Shown here piece after piece: positions 17,955 to 25,860 of a stretch of DNA of 64,000 bases. Numbering within the stretch: position 1 is the first letter of the stretch; every line of letters begins with the position of its first letter. The translations under genes were made by a program, and so were the position numbers. The notes beneath the pieces are model-generated. The model saw only the letters and a program-made list of their open reading frames with translations, was not told the origin of the DNA and searched no databases. This DNA is from Streptomyces sp. LUP30 (GTDB lineage Bacteria > Actinomycetota > Actinomycetes > Streptomycetales > Streptomycetaceae): contig NZ_MJAJ01000011.1 of the NCBI RefSeq assembly GCF_001746365.1, positions 1 through 64,000 on the forward strand. The letters are read 5' to 3'.

Positions 17955-18064
17955 CCCTCCAGCCCTCATCGCTCCAGTCCTCCAACCTCCGGCCCTCCAA
18001 CCTCCGGCCCTCCAACCTCCAGTCCTCCGGCTTGGCCGTCCTCCAGCTTGGCCGTCCTCCGGAC
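17955..18064. repeat. Degenerate CCTCCA-rich tandem repeats
   Basis: The spacer between yaaA and the aldolase gene contains repeated units of the form CTCCAACCTCCGGCC (about 15 nt) and then two copies of GGCTTGGCCGTCCTCC-like units. No coding frame with Streptomyces codon usage is seen. Confidence 0.6.
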
Positions 18065-18090
18065 ATCCAGTCCATCAACTGTTCCAGCCG

Positions 18091-18126
18091 TTGCAACATA
18101 TGCAACGACCTTTGCACGGGCTGCAA
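18091..18126 (+). promoter_or_regulatory. Two tandem TTGCA-N5-TGCAA operators upstream of the aldolase gene
   Basis: TTGCA-acata-TGCAA (18091-18105) and TTGCA-cgggc-TGCAA (18112-18126) are perfect inverted repeats of identical geometry, with centres 21 bp apart, that is two helical turns on the same face of DNA. They end 21 nt before the aldolase start codon. This is what a dimer-of-dimers repressor site looks like. The protein that binds is not identifiable here. Confidence 0.6.
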
Positions 18127-18147
18127 GGCGACGGCAGGATGAGGCGC

Positions 18148-18813
18148 ATGACCTCATCCCTGCCCGCGTCCTCGGCTGCCTCGGTGCTGGACCTCGCGCC
18201 CGCTCCCGTGGTGCCCGTGGTGGTCGTCGAGGACGCCGCCGACGCCGTGCCGCTGGCGCGGGCGCTGGTGGCGGGCGGGCTGCCCGCGATCGAGGTGACG
18301 TTGCGGACGCCGGCCGCGCTCGACGCGATCCGGGAGATCTCCGGGGCGGTGCCGGAGGCGGTCGTGGGGGCGGGGACGGTGATCTCGCCGGAGCAGGTGA
18401 CGGCGTGCGCGGCGGCGGGCGCGCGGTTCCTGGTGAGCCCCGGCTGGACGGACGTCCTGCTGACGGCGATGTGCGCCTGCGGGCTCCCCTTCCTGCCCGG
18501 GGTGTCGACCACGTCGGAGGTGGTCGCCCTGCTGGAACGGGGCGTGCGGGACATGAAGTTCTTCCCGGCGCAGGCGGCGGGCGGCACCGCCTATCTGCGC
18601 TCGCTCGCCGGACCCCTCCCGCAGGCCCGGTTCTGCCCGACGGGCGGCATCGGGCCGGACAACGCGCCGGAGTACCTCGCCCTGCCCAACGTCTGCTGTG
18701 TGGGCGGGAGTTGGATGGTCCCGCGGGAGGCGGTCAGGGCGCGTGACTGGCCCCGGATCGAGGGGCTCGCCCGGACCGCCTCCCGCCTCACCGCAGGTGG
18801 GACGTGTCGTTGA
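18148..18813 (+). CDS. eda: KHG/KDPG aldolase
   Basis: 221 residues. Residues of the class I aldolase are present: the Glu of IEVTLRT, the GAGTV strand, the Schiff-base Lys in MKFFPAQ, and PTGGI near the phosphate site. The enzyme cleaves 2-keto-3-deoxy-6-phosphogluconate or 4-hydroxy-2-oxoglutarate to pyruvate and an aldehyde. ATG 18148 is used because AGGATGAGG lies just upstream; ATG 18139 is the alternative. The 3' end overlaps the convergent RNase H gene by 26 bp. Two tandem operators immediately upstream suggest tight regulation by a sugar-acid-responsive factor. No Entner-Doudoroff dehydratase or kinase gene is adjacent. Confidence 0.9.
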   Translation: MTSSLPASSAASVLDLAPAPVVPVVVVEDAADAVPLARALVAGGLPAIEVTLRTPAALDAIREISGAVPEAVVGAGTVISPEQVTACAAAGARFLVSPGWTDVLLTAMCACGLPFLPGVSTTSEVVALLERGVRDMKFFPAQAAGGTAYLRSLAGPLPQARFCPTGGIGPDNAPEYLALPNVCCVGGSWMVPREAVRARDWPRIEGLARTASRLTAGGTCR

Positions 18814-20068
18814 ACAGGCGGACGCTGGCGTTGCCGTCCGCGAAATAGGCCACTGCCGACAGCGAGGCCGCCGAGAGCTCCATGCGGAACAGGGATTCGG
18901 GCGGGGCGCCGAGGGCGAGCCGTACGAACGTCTTGATCGGCGTCACATGGGTGACCAGCAGAACCGTGCGGCCCGCGTACGCCGCGGCCAGTCTGTCGCG
19001 GGCTGCCGCGATGCGGACGGCGGTGGCCGCGAAGCTCTCGCCGCCGCCGGTCGGCTCGGCCTCCGGGTCGGCCAGCCAGGCGTTCAGGTCGTCGGGGTAA
19101 CGTTCGCGGACCTCGCCGAAGGTGAGTCCCTCCCACGCGCCGAAGTCCGTCTCGATCAGTCCGTCGTCGACGGTGACCTCCAGCCCGAGGCGGGCCGCGA
19201 CCGCGCCGGCGGTCTCCCGCGTACGGGCCAGCGGGGAGGCGAGGATGTGCTGCACCGTGCCGCGCCGGGCGAGCGCGGCGGCGACCCGCTCGGCCTGCTC
19301 CCTGCCCACGTCCGAGAGGGACGGATCGGTGCCGCCGCTGCCGGAGAACCGCTTCTGCGGGGTGAGCGGCGTCTCGCCGTGCCGCAGGAGGACGAAGGTC
19401 GCGGGCGCCCCGAGGTCGGGGGCCGTGCCCCAGCCGACGGTGGGGGCGGCGACGGTCCGGGCGGCGCGCACGTCGGCGGCGGCGGAGTCCTGGGGCGGTG
19501 CGGTGGACGACGGGCGGGTCCGGGACAGCGCCTCCCGGGCCTTCGCCGCGCCCGCGACGGCGTCGCCGGGCGGTCCGGACGGCTCGGGAGCGCGCGAGGC
19601 AGCGGCGGCCGCGCCGGCGTCGAGCGCCGCCCTCGACGCCCCGGCGTCCCACTGCTCGCCCCGCTTGCCCGCGTCCATCGCCTCGTTGGCCAGCCGGTCG
19701 GCGTGCTTGTTCTGCTCGCGCGGGATCCACTCGTAGGCGACCTGCCCGGCCGGCAGCACCCGGGCCGCCTCGGCGGCGAGCGGCTTCATGTCGGGGTGCT
19801 TGATCTTCCAGCGGCCCGACATCTGCTCGACGACCAGCTTGGAGTCCATCCGCACGCGCACCTTCGCCGAGGGATCGAGCTCGCGGGCCGCCCGCAGCCC
19901 CGCCACCAGCCCGCGGTACTCGGCCACGTTGTTGGTGGCGACGCCGATGTACTCGGCGCGCTCGGCGAGCGTCTCCCCCGTCGCCGCGTCGATCACCACG
20001 CTGCCGTAGCCCGCGGGCCCCGGGTTGCCCCGTGACCCGCCGTCCGCCTCGACGATGAACTCCCGCAC
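18788..20068 (-). CDS. Bifunctional RNase H / acid phosphatase
   Basis: 426 residues. Residues 1-135 are an RNase HI domain (FIVEADGGSRGNPGPAGYG, AEYRGL, MDSKLVVEQ). A low-complexity Ala-rich linker follows, and the C-terminal 200 residues are a histidine phosphatase (LLRHGETPLT, catalytic His in the RHG motif). Actinobacterial proteins of this type remove RNA from RNA-DNA hybrids and also have phosphatase activity, the latter similar to CobC. It is the last gene of a conserved three-gene unit with the zinc-ribbon and Nif3 genes, in the same order as Rv2228c-Rv2230c of Mycobacterium tuberculosis. Its 3' end overlaps the aldolase gene. Confidence 0.92.
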   Translation of the reverse strand: MREFIVEADGGSRGNPGPAGYGSVVIDAATGETLAERAEYIGVATNNVAEYRGLVAGLRAARELDPSAKVRVRMDSKLVVEQMSGRWKIKHPDMKPLAAEAARVLPAGQVAYEWIPREQNKHADRLANEAMDAGKRGEQWDAGASRAALDAGAAAAASRAPEPSGPPGDAVAGAAKAREALSRTRPSSTAPPQDSAAADVRAARTVAAPTVGWGTAPDLGAPATFVLLRHGETPLTPQKRFSGSGGTDPSLSDVGREQAERVAAALARRGTVQHILASPLARTRETAGAVAARLGLEVTVDDGLIETDFGAWEGLTFGEVRERYPDDLNAWLADPEAEPTGGGESFAATAVRIAAARDRLAAAYAGRTVLLVTHVTPIKTFVRLALGAPPESLFRMELSAASLSAVAYFADGNASVRLFNDTSHLR

Positions 20069-20092
20069 GGAACAAGCCTCTCAGCGGCGTGG

Positions 20093-20836
20093 CTACAGAC
20101 CGGACTCGGACGTGCGCACCAGGATGCGGCGGCAGTTCTCGCACCGGACGACGGTGGTGGGCGCGGCCGAACGGATCTCGTTGATGTCGGTGATCGCCAG
20201 CTCCTGGCGGCAGCCCTGGCAGGTGCGCTGGAGCAGCTTCGCCGCGCCGATGCCGCCCTGCTGCTCGCGCAGCTTGTCGTAGAGCTTGAGCAGCTCGGCG
20301 GGGACGGACCCGGCGATGACCTCGCGCTCCTTCGTCACCGTGGCCGCCTCGCCGTCGAGCTCCTCGAAGGCCGCGTCCCGGCGCGCGGTGGCGTCGTCGA
20401 TCTTCCCCTGCACGGAGCCGACCCGCTCGGTCAGCTGGGCGACCCGCTCCTGGGCGCTCTCGCGGCGCTCCATGACCTCCAGGACGACGTCCTCCAGGGC
20501 CCCCTGCCGCTTGGCGAGGGAGACGATCTCCTTCTGGAGGTTCTCCAGGTCCTTGGGGGAGGTGACGGCCCCGGAGTCGAGCCGCTGCTGGTCGCGGACG
20601 GCGCGCTGGCGCACCTGGTCGACGTCCTGCTCGGCCTTGGTCTGCTCGCGGGCGGTGTCGCCCTCCTCGGTCTGCGCGGCGACGAGGAGGTCGCGCAGCT
20701 GCGTGAGGTCCTTGCTCAGCGACTCGATCTCGGCGTGCTCGGGCAGGGACCTGCGCTTGTGCGCGAGCTGCTGCAGACGGACGTCGAGGGCCTGGACGTC
20801 GAGGAGTCGGATCTGGTCGGCGGGCTCGGCGTTCAG
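20093..20836 (-). CDS. Coiled-coil protein with C-terminal zinc ribbon
   Basis: 247 residues if started at CTG 20836. Residues 10-170 are a long charged coiled coil (QKEIVSLAKRQGALEDV, RESAQERVAQLTERVGSV); the C-terminus is a zinc ribbon with CQGC and CENC pairs. The family (DUF164, CT398-like) is conserved in actinobacteria beside RNase H and Nif3 genes; its role is unclear, with binding to nucleic acid or secretion/translation factors proposed. No ATG, GTG or TTG exists in the conserved N-terminal part. CTG 20836 overlaps the upstream TGA as CTGA and has GGGAG eight bases upstream. A GTG at 20614 would delete the first third of the coiled coil. Confidence 0.85.
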   Translation of the reverse strand: MNAEPADQIRLLDVQALDVRLQQLAHKRRSLPEHAEIESLSKDLTQLRDLLVAAQTEEGDTAREQTKAEQDVDQVRQRAVRDQQRLDSGAVTSPKDLENLQKEIVSLAKRQGALEDVVLEVMERRESAQERVAQLTERVGSVQGKIDDATARRDAAFEELDGEAATVTKEREVIAGSVPAELLKLYDKLREQQGGIGAAKLLQRTCQGCRQELAITDINEIRSAAPTTVVRCENCRRILVRTSESGL

Positions 20837-21699
20837 TTGGGGGCTCCCATTGAGCTAGAGGTGATGTCGGACGCCGCGTGGGCGGTCCAGGGGTCGGTGA
20901 CCGTGCGGGAGACATGGACCCTGAGGTCCCATCCCCGGCGGTCGGAGATCTCGTCGAGCTGGGATGCGGCCAGCTCGCACCAGGGCCACTCGGTGGCCCA
21001 GTGCGCCGCGTCGAGCAGCGCGAGAGGACTGTGGGCGCCGGCCGCGACGAACTCCGACGCCGGGTGGTGGCGCAGGTCCGCCGTGAGGAAGGCGTCGACG
21101 CCGGCTGCGCGGACCTGCTCGAAGAGGCTGTCCCCGGAGCCGCCGCTGACGGCCACCCTCCGTACGAGCGCCTCCGGGTCCCCGGCCACCCGGATGCCCT
21201 GCGCGGTGGCGGGCAGCCGCTCGGCGGCGCGGGCGGCGAGTTCGCGGACGGTGATCGGGTGGTCGAGTTCGCAGACCCGCCCGAGACCGCGCCGCCCCTC
21301 GGCGTCGCTCGGATCCGGCACCAGGGGGCCGACGACCCGAAGGTCGAGGGCGCCGGCGAGGGCGTCGCTGACGCCGGGGTCGGCGGTGTCGGCGTTGGTG
21401 TGGGCGACGTGCAGGGCGATGTCGTTCTTGATGAGGGTGTGCACGACACGGCCCTTGAAGGTGGAGGCCGCGACGGTCGTCGTCCCCCGCAGATACAGCG
21501 GGTGGTGGGTGACGAGCAGGTCGGCGCCGAGCTTCACGGCCTCCTCGACGATCTCCTGGACGGGGTCGACCGCGAACAGAACCCGGGAGACCTCCTGCCC
21601 GGGATCGCCCACGACCGTACCGACCGCGTCCCAGGACTCGGCCCGTTCGGCGGGCCACAGGTTCTCCAGCGCGGCGATGACTTCAGACAGACGGGGCAC
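20833..21699 (-). CDS. Nif3-like dinuclear metal-centre protein
   Basis: About 288 residues. The metal-binding motif LLVTHHPLYLRG and a C-terminal region with ADLRHHPASEFVAAGAHSPLALLDAAHWATEWPW (two His/Glu-rich patches) match the Nif3/DUF34 family of hexameric dinuclear metal proteins, linked to GTP cyclohydrolase 1 type 2-like folds but without an agreed activity. GTG 21699 (PRLSEVIAALE) is chosen; a TTG two codons upstream is also open. The gene begins the three-gene operon with the zinc-ribbon and RNase H genes. Confidence 0.9.
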   Translation of the reverse strand: MPRLSEVIAALENLWPAERAESWDAVGTVVGDPGQEVSRVLFAVDPVQEIVEEAVKLGADLLVTHHPLYLRGTTTVAASTFKGRVVHTLIKNDIALHVAHTNADTADPGVSDALAGALDLRVVGPLVPDPSDAEGRRGLGRVCELDHPITVRELAARAAERLPATAQGIRVAGDPEALVRRVAVSGGSGDSLFEQVRAAGVDAFLTADLRHHPASEFVAAGAHSPLALLDAAHWATEWPWCELAASQLDEISDRRGWDLRVHVSRTVTDPWTAHAASDITSSSMGAPN

Positions 21700-21719
21700 G
21701 AGCAAAAGGCTACCCGCCC

Positions 21720-22112
21720 CCTCTGCACGCCAGTACCGCCCGTACCGCCCCGCTCAGGAGAACGGGCCCTCCGACGGCCGCCGACGCTCCGCACCCGGCC
21801 CGCCCGACGCTCCGCACCCCGCCTACGCTCCGCACCCCGCCCACCCCGCCTACGCGCCGGGCCCCGCCCACCCCGCCCGGCCGACGCGCCGGAAACCGGT
21901 CACGGCGGACGGCCGACGCGCCGGAAACCGGTCACGGCGGACGGCCGCAGGCGGGTTATGGGGGGGGCGGTAGGACGGCTGGGCCATGCACACGCGTTCC
22001 CCGGACCTCAGGCGAATCGCTTCTGCGCCACTCCTTCGAGGGAAGAAGGCTGCTCGTAGGTCCCACGCCCGCGCGTGCGAAAACTAGCTTCGTCGCCGGA
22101 GGTGACACCACG
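21720..22112. other. Non-coding, repeat-rich spacer
   Basis: About 390 bases between the divergent Nif3 and 398-residue hypothetical genes. The left half has imperfect repeats of CGCTCCGCACCCCGCC, the centre has the 32-bp duplication listed separately, and a GGAGG ribosome binding site precedes the ATG at 22113. No promoter stands out and no coding frame is convincing. Confidence 0.5.
21878..21941. repeat. Perfect 32-bp tandem duplication
   Basis: The 32-bp unit beginning CGGCCGACGCGCCGGAAACC is repeated exactly (21878-21909 and 21910-21941) and a third copy starts with CGGCCG. It contains ACCGGT and lies in the divergent region. Confidence 0.8.
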
Positions 22113-23309
22113 ATGCCGATGCCGACGCCGACGCCGATGCCGATGCCGGACTGCGCGATCGAGCCCGCCGCAGCGGTCGCCGACAGCCCCGAGCCCGCAC
22201 CGCACGGAGACTGTGTGATCACGGCGAACGGCGCCTACGCCGCACGCCTCGCCCGGGACGGCGACTCCTGGTTCCCTGAGCGGTGGACCCTGGACGGCCC
22301 CGAGCCCTACGCCGTGCCGCTGCCGGGCAACCAGCCGGAGGAGCCCGGCACCGAGGTGCACCCGATGGCCGACGGCCGGGTCCTCATCCGGCGCTTCGCC
22401 GACGGACGGCACGCCTTCGCCCTGCTGTACCCCACCGGCCCCGGCACGGGCGAGCTGCCGCTGGGCGCCGTCGAGTGCCCCGACGAGAGCGCCCGGCTGC
22501 GCCTGCTCCCGCCGGCCCCCTGCGGCGAACGCGCCTACGCCCTGGCCGTCGGCCGCTTCACGACGGCCGTCTGGCTGGTCGCGGGCGGCTCCTTCGGGCC
22601 CGAGCACCTAGCCGAGATCCCCGGCCGGTGCTCCGGCGGCGTCTGGCTGGACCGCACGGGCCGCATGCTCGCGCTGGACCGGGAGGTCGCCGGCCGGACC
22701 AAGACCGTCGTCGTGGACCTGGAGCGCGGGGGCGAAGTATCCCCCCTGCTGCAGATCGCCGCCGACAGCGACGACCGGCTGCTGCTCGCCGACCCCGACA
22801 GCGGCCTGCTCCTCATCGCCTCGGACGCCCCCTCCCCGGGAGAGACCCGGCTGGGCTGGGGGGTCCTCGGCAGCACGCTGCCGGTCCGCTTCCCGGAGAG
22901 CCTGCGGCTGCCCGACCTCGTGCTCACCCCCTTCGCGATCCAGCCGGGCCAGATGCTCCTGCCCGAGGCCTGCGCGGTGGCGCTCCGCATCGACGGCCCC
23001 TTCGGCGCCTGGGTCGGGGTATGGCGGCCCGCCGAACGCCGGCTGCATCAACTCGCCGCCCCGGAGGGGTGGTTGGCGGGCAGCGGACTGTGGACGCCGG
23101 ACGGCGTGCTGCGTCTGCCGTACGCCACCGGGGCCGAACCCTGCGGCGTGGCGCCGCTGACCGCGCCGGTCGCGCCCCCGACCGAAGCCGGTGACGACGG
23201 CGAGCCCGGGCCCTCGGAGGAAGCCCCGGAGCCGGTGGCGCCGGCGCCCTGCGCACCCCGTCCGATCCCCCTCCAACAGGCCCCGCTGGGCGGCCTTGTA
23301 ACGAAGTAG
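22113..23309 (+). CDS. Hypothetical protein, possible beta-propeller
   Basis: 398 residues with no recognised family signature. The central part shows recurring beta-strand blocks with Asp/Gly turns (GRVLIRRFADGRHAFALL, TGRMLALDREVAG, DDRLLLADPDSGLLLIA), as seen in propeller-like folds, and paired Cys residues (CPDE, CGER, CSGG, CAV, CGV). The N-terminal MPMPTPTPMPMP is encoded by a microsatellite of ATGCCG/ACGCCG hexamers; GGAGG ten bases upstream of ATG 22113 supports this start over the internal ATGs. There is no signal peptide, so it is probably cytoplasmic. The C-terminal 45 residues are Pro/Glu-rich. Function unknown. Confidence 0.7.
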   Translation: MPMPTPTPMPMPDCAIEPAAAVADSPEPAPHGDCVITANGAYAARLARDGDSWFPERWTLDGPEPYAVPLPGNQPEEPGTEVHPMADGRVLIRRFADGRHAFALLYPTGPGTGELPLGAVECPDESARLRLLPPAPCGERAYALAVGRFTTAVWLVAGGSFGPEHLAEIPGRCSGGVWLDRTGRMLALDREVAGRTKTVVVDLERGGEVSPLLQIAADSDDRLLLADPDSGLLLIASDAPSPGETRLGWGVLGSTLPVRFPESLRLPDLVLTPFAIQPGQMLLPEACAVALRIDGPFGAWVGVWRPAERRLHQLAAPEGWLAGSGLWTPDGVLRLPYATGAEPCGVAPLTAPVAPPTEAGDDGEPGPSEEAPEPVAPAPCAPRPIPLQQAPLGGLVTK

Positions 23310-23406
23310 CTGCGGTTGGCGTGGCCGCCTGGATTCGCCCCTCGGTGTGCTGGATAAAATCGCCCGGCTGTAAAGAAAGATCATGTTGACGGGGTGAACT
23401 TTTCCG

Positions 23407-23577
23407 ATGAGCGACACAAGCACGATGCGGCCGCTGTCCACCGACTCCCAGGACACGGCCGGTCACGGCCGGCACCGGGGCCCGGTCTCGTCCCACGACG
23501 GCGACTCGGCACCGCACGGCCGGCACCGCAAGCCGGCTGAGAACAGGGCCGACGACAGGGCCGAGGCGACTGTCTGA
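23407..23577 (+). CDS. Small hydrophilic protein, 56 residues
   Basis: A short frame with Streptomyces-like third positions (mostly G/C) begins with ATG at 23407, ten bases after GGGGTGA. The product is highly polar and His/Arg-rich with the repeated element HGRHR(G/K)P. It has no membrane segment and no cysteine. The frame ends 20 bases before a very strong terminator, which supports a real transcription unit with the promoter in the 90 bases upstream (TAAAAT at 23355-23360 is a possible -10). Function unknown; a structured-RNA host or a small regulatory peptide are both possible. Confidence 0.55.
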   Translation: MSDTSTMRPLSTDSQDTAGHGRHRGPVSSHDGDSAPHGRHRKPAENRADDRAEATV

Positions 23578-23596
23578 CAGCGCCGCAGACACATCG

Positions 23597-23634
23597 AAGG
23601 GGCTCCGGCCGTCCTTGGACGGCCGGAGCCCCTT
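23597..23634. terminator. Bidirectional terminator
   Basis: A perfect 18-bp stem (AAGGGGCTCCGGCCGTCC and complement) with a two-base loop separates the small-protein gene from the convergent SDR gene and can end both transcripts. Confidence 0.88.
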
Positions 23635-23654
23635 CCGCATCCCCACCCCTGCCC

Positions 23655-24638
23655 TTACCCTTCGCCGCGCCGCAGTCCCAGCACCTCCGCCGCCGCGAAC
23701 GTCTCCCCGGCCGGCCGTTGCGCGAAGTGCGCGCCGAGGACGGCGTCCAGCTCCTCGTAGCCGAACGTGTCCTCCTTGCTGTCGAACTTCGCCCGCACAC
23801 GCGGCCGTTCGACGACGGCGACCATGCCGCCGTGCACCACCAGCAGCTGCCCGTTGATCCGCGCGGCGGCCGGCGAGGCCAGATAGCCGACCAGCGGGGC
23901 GACATGCTCCGGAGCGAGCGGGTCGAGCCCGCCGCCCTCCGGCCCGGACAGCCCCGCGAAGACGTCCTCCGTCATCCTGGTGCGGGCGCGCGGGCAGATG
24001 ACGTTGGCCGTCACCCCGTACTTGGCGAGCGCGAGCGCCGTCGACGTCGTCAGCCCGACGATCCCGCCCTTCGCCGCCGCGTAGTTGGGCTGTCCTGCCG
24101 ATCCGGCGAGGAACGCCTCCGACGAGGTGTTCACGATCCGCCCGTACACCGGCGCCCCCGACGCCTTGGAGCGCTCACGCCAGTGCGCGGCGGCGAACCG
24201 GGTCGTGTTGAAGTGGCCCTTGAGGTGGACCCGGACGACCGCGTCCCACTCCTCCTCGGCCATCGAGAAGACCATGCGGTCGCGCAGGATGCCCGCGTTG
24301 TTGACCAGCACGTCCAGCTTGCCGAACTCGGCGATCGCCGCCTCGACCAGCAGCCGGGCCTGTTCGAAGTCGGCGACGTCCCCGGTGTGGGCGAACGCGG
24401 CGCCGCCCGCCGACCGGATCTCGCGGGCCACCTCCTCGGCGGGAGCGGCCGACGCCTCGCCCGAACCGTCGCGGCCGGGCTGGCCGAAGTCGTTGACGAC
24501 GACGGCCGCGCCCAGCCGGGCCAGCTCCAGCGCCTCGGCCCGGCCGAGTCCGCGCCCGGCGCCGGTGACGATCGCCGAGAGTCCCTCCAGCGGCCGGGAC
24601 ACGTGCGGGGAGACACCGTTGGACGTGTGCTGAGACAT
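23655..24638 (-). CDS. SDR-family hydroxyacyl-CoA / 17-beta-hydroxysteroid dehydrogenase-like protein
   Basis: 327 residues. NAD(P) site TGAGRGLG, NNAG, and the catalytic Ser (NTSS), YxxxK (PNYAAAKGG) are present. The phrases RDRMVFSMAEEEWD, GRIVNTSSEAF and VICPRARTRMTEDVF are characteristic of the HSD17B4/Hsd4A-type subgroup that acts on 3-hydroxyacyl-CoA thioesters during steroid side-chain and fatty-acid beta-oxidation. A nine-base gap to the Zn-dehydrogenase gene and the MaoC hydratase gene behind it indicate a small beta-oxidation unit. Whether the substrate is a sterol side chain is inference from the nearby KstR-type sites. Confidence 0.85.
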   Translation of the reverse strand: MSQHTSNGVSPHVSRPLEGLSAIVTGAGRGLGRAEALELARLGAAVVVNDFGQPGRDGSGEASAAPAEEVAREIRSAGGAAFAHTGDVADFEQARLLVEAAIAEFGKLDVLVNNAGILRDRMVFSMAEEEWDAVVRVHLKGHFNTTRFAAAHWRERSKASGAPVYGRIVNTSSEAFLAGSAGQPNYAAAKGGIVGLTTSTALALAKYGVTANVICPRARTRMTEDVFAGLSGPEGGGLDPLAPEHVAPLVGYLASPAAARINGQLLVVHGGMVAVVERPRVRAKFDSKEDTFGYEELDAVLGAHFAQRPAGETFAAAEVLGLRRGEG

Positions 24639-24647
24639 GCGGCGGCC

Positions 24648-25724
24648 TCAGATCTCGATGCACGTACGGAGCGCGGCCCCGGTACGCATCTGGTCGAGCG
24701 CCTCGTTGATCTCGGCGAGTGGCACACGGTGCGTGATCAGGCCCGACAGGTCGATCCGGCCGGCCCGCCACAGGGCGATCGTCCGCTCGTAGGAGCGAAG
24801 GACGTCGCCGCCGCCGTACATCGACGGCAGGATCCGCTTCTCGTCGAAGAACAGCTCGAACATGTTGAGCTGGAGGTAGTCGTCCAGGGCGCCCGCGCCG
24901 ACGACGACGAGGGTGCCGCCGCGCCGGGTGTTCTCGTACGCGGTCCGCGCGGTCGAGGAGCGGCCGACGACCTCGAAGACGTAGTCGAACCCTTCGCCCC
25001 CGGTGACGAGTTGCTTCGCGCCGGGCAGCTCCTCCGGCGGGACGGCCTTCGTGGCGCCGAAGTTCAGCGCGGCCTCCCGGCGCGAGGCGACCGGGTCGAC
25101 GGCGACGATCTCGGCGGCGCCCTTGAGCCGCGCGCCCTGGATGGCGGAGATGCCGACGCCTCCGCAGCCGATGACGGCGACCGACGAACCGGCCTCCACG
25201 TCGGCCGTGTTGAGCGCGGCGCCCAGTCCGGTCGTCACCCCGCACCCGATGAGCGCGGCGATGTCGAAGGGGACGTCCTCGGGGATCGGGACCGCGCATC
25301 CCGCGTCGACGACGACCTCCTCGGCGAAGGTCCCGGTGCCGGCGAAGCCGAAGACGTCTCCTCCGGGGCGGCGGAAGTTGGGCGTGCCCGCGTTCATGAA
25401 CCCGGCCAGGCACAGTTCGGTCTGACCGCGCTTGCAGGCGGGACACGCCCCGCAGGCCGGCAGCCAGCAGACGACCACCCGGTCGCCCGGCTTCACCCGG
25501 GTGACGCCCTCCCCCACCTCCAGGATCTCGCCCGCGCCCTCGTGACCGGGCACGAACGGCGCGGGCTGCGGCAGCACACCGCCCATCGCGGAGAGGTCCG
25601 AGTGGCACAGCCCCGTGGCCCGCACCCGGATCCTGACCCGGCCCGGGCCGAAGCCCACCGCCTCGACGTCGTCGAGGACCTCCAGCTTGTCCTGACCGAT
25701 CTCGTGCAGTACGGCTGCGCGCAT
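24648..25724 (-). CDS. Zn-dependent alcohol dehydrogenase, class III-like
   Basis: 358 residues. The catalytic zinc ligands (GLCHSD, GHEGAG and the Cys of IGCGVTTG) and the structural zinc loop (CGACPACKRGQTELC, four Cys) are intact; the NAD site is IGCGGVGISAIQGA. It resembles AdhD/AdhE2-type dehydrogenases of mycobacteria and mycothiol/glutathione-dependent formaldehyde dehydrogenases. It may oxidise alcohols from side-chain degradation. It sits between the SDR (nine bases downstream) and MaoC (136 bases upstream) genes. Confidence 0.88.
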   Translation of the reverse strand: MRAAVLHEIGQDKLEVLDDVEAVGFGPGRVRIRVRATGLCHSDLSAMGGVLPQPAPFVPGHEGAGEILEVGEGVTRVKPGDRVVVCWLPACGACPACKRGQTELCLAGFMNAGTPNFRRPGGDVFGFAGTGTFAEEVVVDAGCAVPIPEDVPFDIAALIGCGVTTGLGAALNTADVEAGSSVAVIGCGGVGISAIQGARLKGAAEIVAVDPVASRREAALNFGATKAVPPEELPGAKQLVTGGEGFDYVFEVVGRSSTARTAYENTRRGGTLVVVGAGALDDYLQLNMFELFFDEKRILPSMYGGGDVLRSYERTIALWRAGRIDLSGLITHRVPLAEINEALDQMRTGAALRTCIEI

Positions 25725-25860
25725 GGTGCGGCTCCCCTCGGGTCCCCTCGGATGCTGGGTGGTTCAGGAGGTGCTTGTGGAGGTGCTTCAGGAGGTGGCG
25801 CGGGATCTCGTGCGGGGGTGGTGACGGCGGCGCACGGTGCGGCGACGGTGGTGACGGCGG

